This document shows, piece by piece, positions 61,833-64,000 of a DNA stretch of 64,000 nucleotides. Source of the stretch: Monarcha castaneiventris obscurior (Eukaryota; Chordata; Aves; Passeriformes; Monarchidae); contig JAMPIT010000174.1 in NCBI GenBank assembly GCA_026261815.1, positions 16,182,001 through 16,246,000 of the forward strand, in the 5' to 3' direction. Below the pieces are notes generated by a model. That model saw only the letters and a list, made by a program, of their open reading frames with translations, was not told the origin of the DNA and searched no databases. A program made the translations under genes and the position numbers. Numbering within the stretch: position 1 is the first letter of the stretch; every line of letters starts with the position of its first letter.

Positions 61833-63404
61833 GTGGCTTGGCTCCCTTCGCACTGCAGAGCACACTAACTCCTGCAAGGGCTGCAGCCCTGAATCAGCAA
61901 TCTTCACACCACCAGGCAGGAGCCTCCCTTCTGCCTCCTCCTCTGATCTCTTTCTTTAGGACTTCCACGGACTCTTCTCCATAACTCCCCAACAGCCCTC
62001 CTATGTCTTCTCTCACGCAGGAGTGCAAGCAGTGAGAAGAGGTCTTTTCAGCCCATCACCCCAGTGTGGTCCTCTTCTGGGCAGGAAGCTCCAGGCTGAG
62101 CAGATCTTGGAGTGATTAAAATCTCTGCATTTGAGAGGTGGGACTTTACAGTTCTGGTTTTTACCTTGAATACAAGACATTCAAAGTCCTACTTCTGCAG
62201 TACAGGGAAAAAAATAGTTGAATTTTGGTGTATTATAGAAACTTTAATACAAAATCGAGACTGCCTTCAATTTTAGTCATAAGCAGAAAACAAGCAAGAC
62301 CCTTGGCAATGCTGGTGCCACTCCAGATTTTTCATGTTTTAAAAGAATAAAAAAGTACTAAAATACACAGGTTTTTCCAAAAAGGTTATTTTTCTGGTGA
62401 AAATTTCCCACCCAAAAGCCATAACCATACATGTAAATTGAGAATCCTCCACCCTTCACAGGAAATATTAATGTGTTGAAAGAATGAATCCATATAATAA
62501 ATTACATGCATATTTTTGTTAGTTAGATTCTCATTTGATGGGCTGCCCTGGTGAATAACAACTACACAGAAAATTGAAAAGAAGGTAAATGTCACTTTAT
62601 GTACAATGTTCACAAAACCATCTCAAGATGAGTCACTTAAAGGTGATGAAGCAGCTCTAGGATGGATTTGGTCAATATAAATTCTGCCTAATTTGTCTCG
62701 AAATATTACCTTTATGATGAACACTGAATAATAATAGTAGTGAAATAACAAAAAAAAATAATGATAATATCAAACATACTGATGATAATCCCATTCATGT
62801 CTACACATGATGTTACGGGAAGTTATTTTTAACTTAGACGTGCAAAAATAAGCATTACTGTGAACAAGTGAAGAAAAAATATTAATTACAGGAAAACAGA
62901 TGTTTGATCATCAGAACTGAACAGTTTTCCCATCAATGCACTAACAGATCACAAACCAGTTCCCCCTGCAGTAGCCGTACTGGCTGCCTATAGCATTAGC
63001 ACTAGTTTGTACTTGTTTATGTCAGTGAAGTAACATACAAGTCAAAAACAAATTGGGCTAATGCACTTCAGCAAAACTCTTCTTGACTTTGAAGGAAGTT
63101 TTATCTGCGCACAGAAGGCGAGCTTGACTCAGAAGTGAAAACAATACCCTGCCAGTTCCACGTATCTGCCTTCACAAAGGAGGCAGGGAGAGCTTCTCAA
63201 GCTCCTTACCACAAAGAGTATAACGTTTGCAGAGATTAGGAACTGCTGAAGGCAGCTTCAAATCTCAGTTTGTTACACGCTTAGCTGCAGTCTTGCTGTA
63301 AGGCAAAAAAAAAAGGTGCTTCGTCGCACCAAGTGCATTTGCTGGAGCGAAGGAAATGGTGCGTAGGATGTTTTACCAAAAGGAGAGCAATTTGGCCCAG
63401 CCCA
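61833..63404. other. No recognisable feature
   Basis: Unique AT-rich sequence without coding or repeat signal. Confidence 0.4.
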
Positions 63405-63555
63405 GGAGTCAGGGCAACCAGGTTTCTTTCTCAGCTCTGCCACTTACTTCTTACGTGGCCTTGGGCAAGCTGTGCAACCTTGAAAGCCTGCTCACCCCCA
63501 AAAATAAGGGTGATTATAGGAATTAGAAGGCAATTCATTAATGCATTAATTAACA
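63405..63555 (+). repeat. MIR SINE
   Basis: CAGCTCTGCCACTTACTTCTTACGTGGCCTTGGGCAAGCTGTGCAACC (landmarks: GCTCTGCCACTTACT, GTGGCCTTGGGCAAGC), then AATAAGGGTGATTATAGGAATTAG and CATTAATGCATTAATTAAC, follows the MIR core and the beginning of its tail. It is well preserved for its age. The 129-codon frame at 63333-63722 runs through it and is not a gene. Confidence 0.88.
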
Positions 63556-64000
63556 GGCGGTGGGATGTTAGAGACGGAGCTGTTCTGATTCACCCTGGCA
63601 GCCAGACAACTCCAGTCCTATCAGCACCACTGCAGGGGCTTCCCTCCCCAGTGAGACCTCGGGAGCAGGGCAGGGGGAGAGCACCAGCAAGGCGGGAAGG
63701 GAATTCAGCCTCGGCAACTTAGAGTTGCCCTTTTTTTCTCAGGCAGAGGGAACTGAGAGAAGGGCATGGATCTCCATTGTTTGCAGAGAGCCTGTCCCGT
63801 GAGACAGCTTGGGTTGAGATTTATTTTTGTTTCCATTTAAATTAAGGATATAGGCAATCCTGAGGCCGTTTGGAACAGATCCAGCGTGTGCAAGCACCAT
63901 GTTTGGAACAGGGTGGGAACTCTACTTGCGTTCAGACACAGAGGAAGCACTTTAAGCTGTGTCTGTAATGCCAGGGACCTATACTGGAAGGTGCTGAGCA
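63556..64000. other. No recognisable feature
   Basis: Unique sequence up to the window end. The last bases (GGAAGGTGCTGAGCA) resemble the start of another foldback repeat I recall (AAGGTGCTGAGCACC), but it is cut off. Confidence 0.35.

Noticed and set aside
63333..63722. 129-codon plus-strand open frame
   Set aside because: It passes through a clear MIR SINE and has no domain.
1..64000. CRISPR arrays, operons, phage or bacterial features
   Set aside because: No spaced direct repeats, ribosome-binding sites with long frames, or dense coding. The repeat content is avian.

Overview
This window looks like non-coding bird (avian) nuclear DNA, lying between genes or inside a very long intron. The evidence is as follows. 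It carries CR1 LINE fragments that end in the avian ATTCTATGA-type 3' repeat. It has a complete-looking solitary LTR of a type I recognise from bird genomes. It holds MIR-type fossils and short foldback repeats of the kind shared by birds, crocodiles and turtles. Composition is AT-rich, the recognisable repeats cover a small fraction of the sequence, and there is no operon-like coding. I found no host protein-coding exon that I could recognise. The open frames are all short, or sit inside repeats, and none shows a domain, apart from one decayed reverse transcriptase.

Layout. 1-5.6 kb is mostly featureless, with one weak MIR-like trace. At 5.6-5.8 kb there is a long GAA/GGAGAA microsatellite. 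At 6.9-7.2 kb there is an inverted pair of MIR-type tails, followed by a foldback repeat. At 8.5-9.5 kb is the solitary ERV LTR, probably antisense. At 10.3-12.3 kb is a cluster of fossils: a palindromic tRNA-like repeat, a jockey-like non-LTR reverse transcriptase in several frames, a SINE/LINE tail with an AAT run, and a MIR tail. From 13.8 to 28.2 kb there are five CR1 pieces of different ages (one of them tentative), a foldback repeat, a small tandem repeat that carries a POU octamer, and a MIR. From 28 to 41 kb the sequence is sparse: one MIR, two foldback pieces, a TAAT-rich block and a second tRNA-like repeat. From 41 to 54 kb there are two back-to-back CR1s, an ATT microsatellite, several candidate conserved non-coding blocks and a near-perfect AT-rich inverted repeat. 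From 54 to 64 kb there are two more CR1s, two more tRNA-like repeats, a second ATT microsatellite, a foldback piece and two MIRs.

The most unusual item is the jockey-like reverse transcriptase fossil at about 10.55-11.13 kb. Its motifs (LLEN..., NGLPQGS, P..LF.IYT, IEKTK.KVN, the ALA.CY stretch) do not look like CR1 or L2, the usual amniote LINEs. Next in interest are two dispersed families of foldback repeats, one tRNA-like and one built around a CCATTGA.TTCAATGG core. All family assignments are from memory of consensus sequences and were not checked by search.
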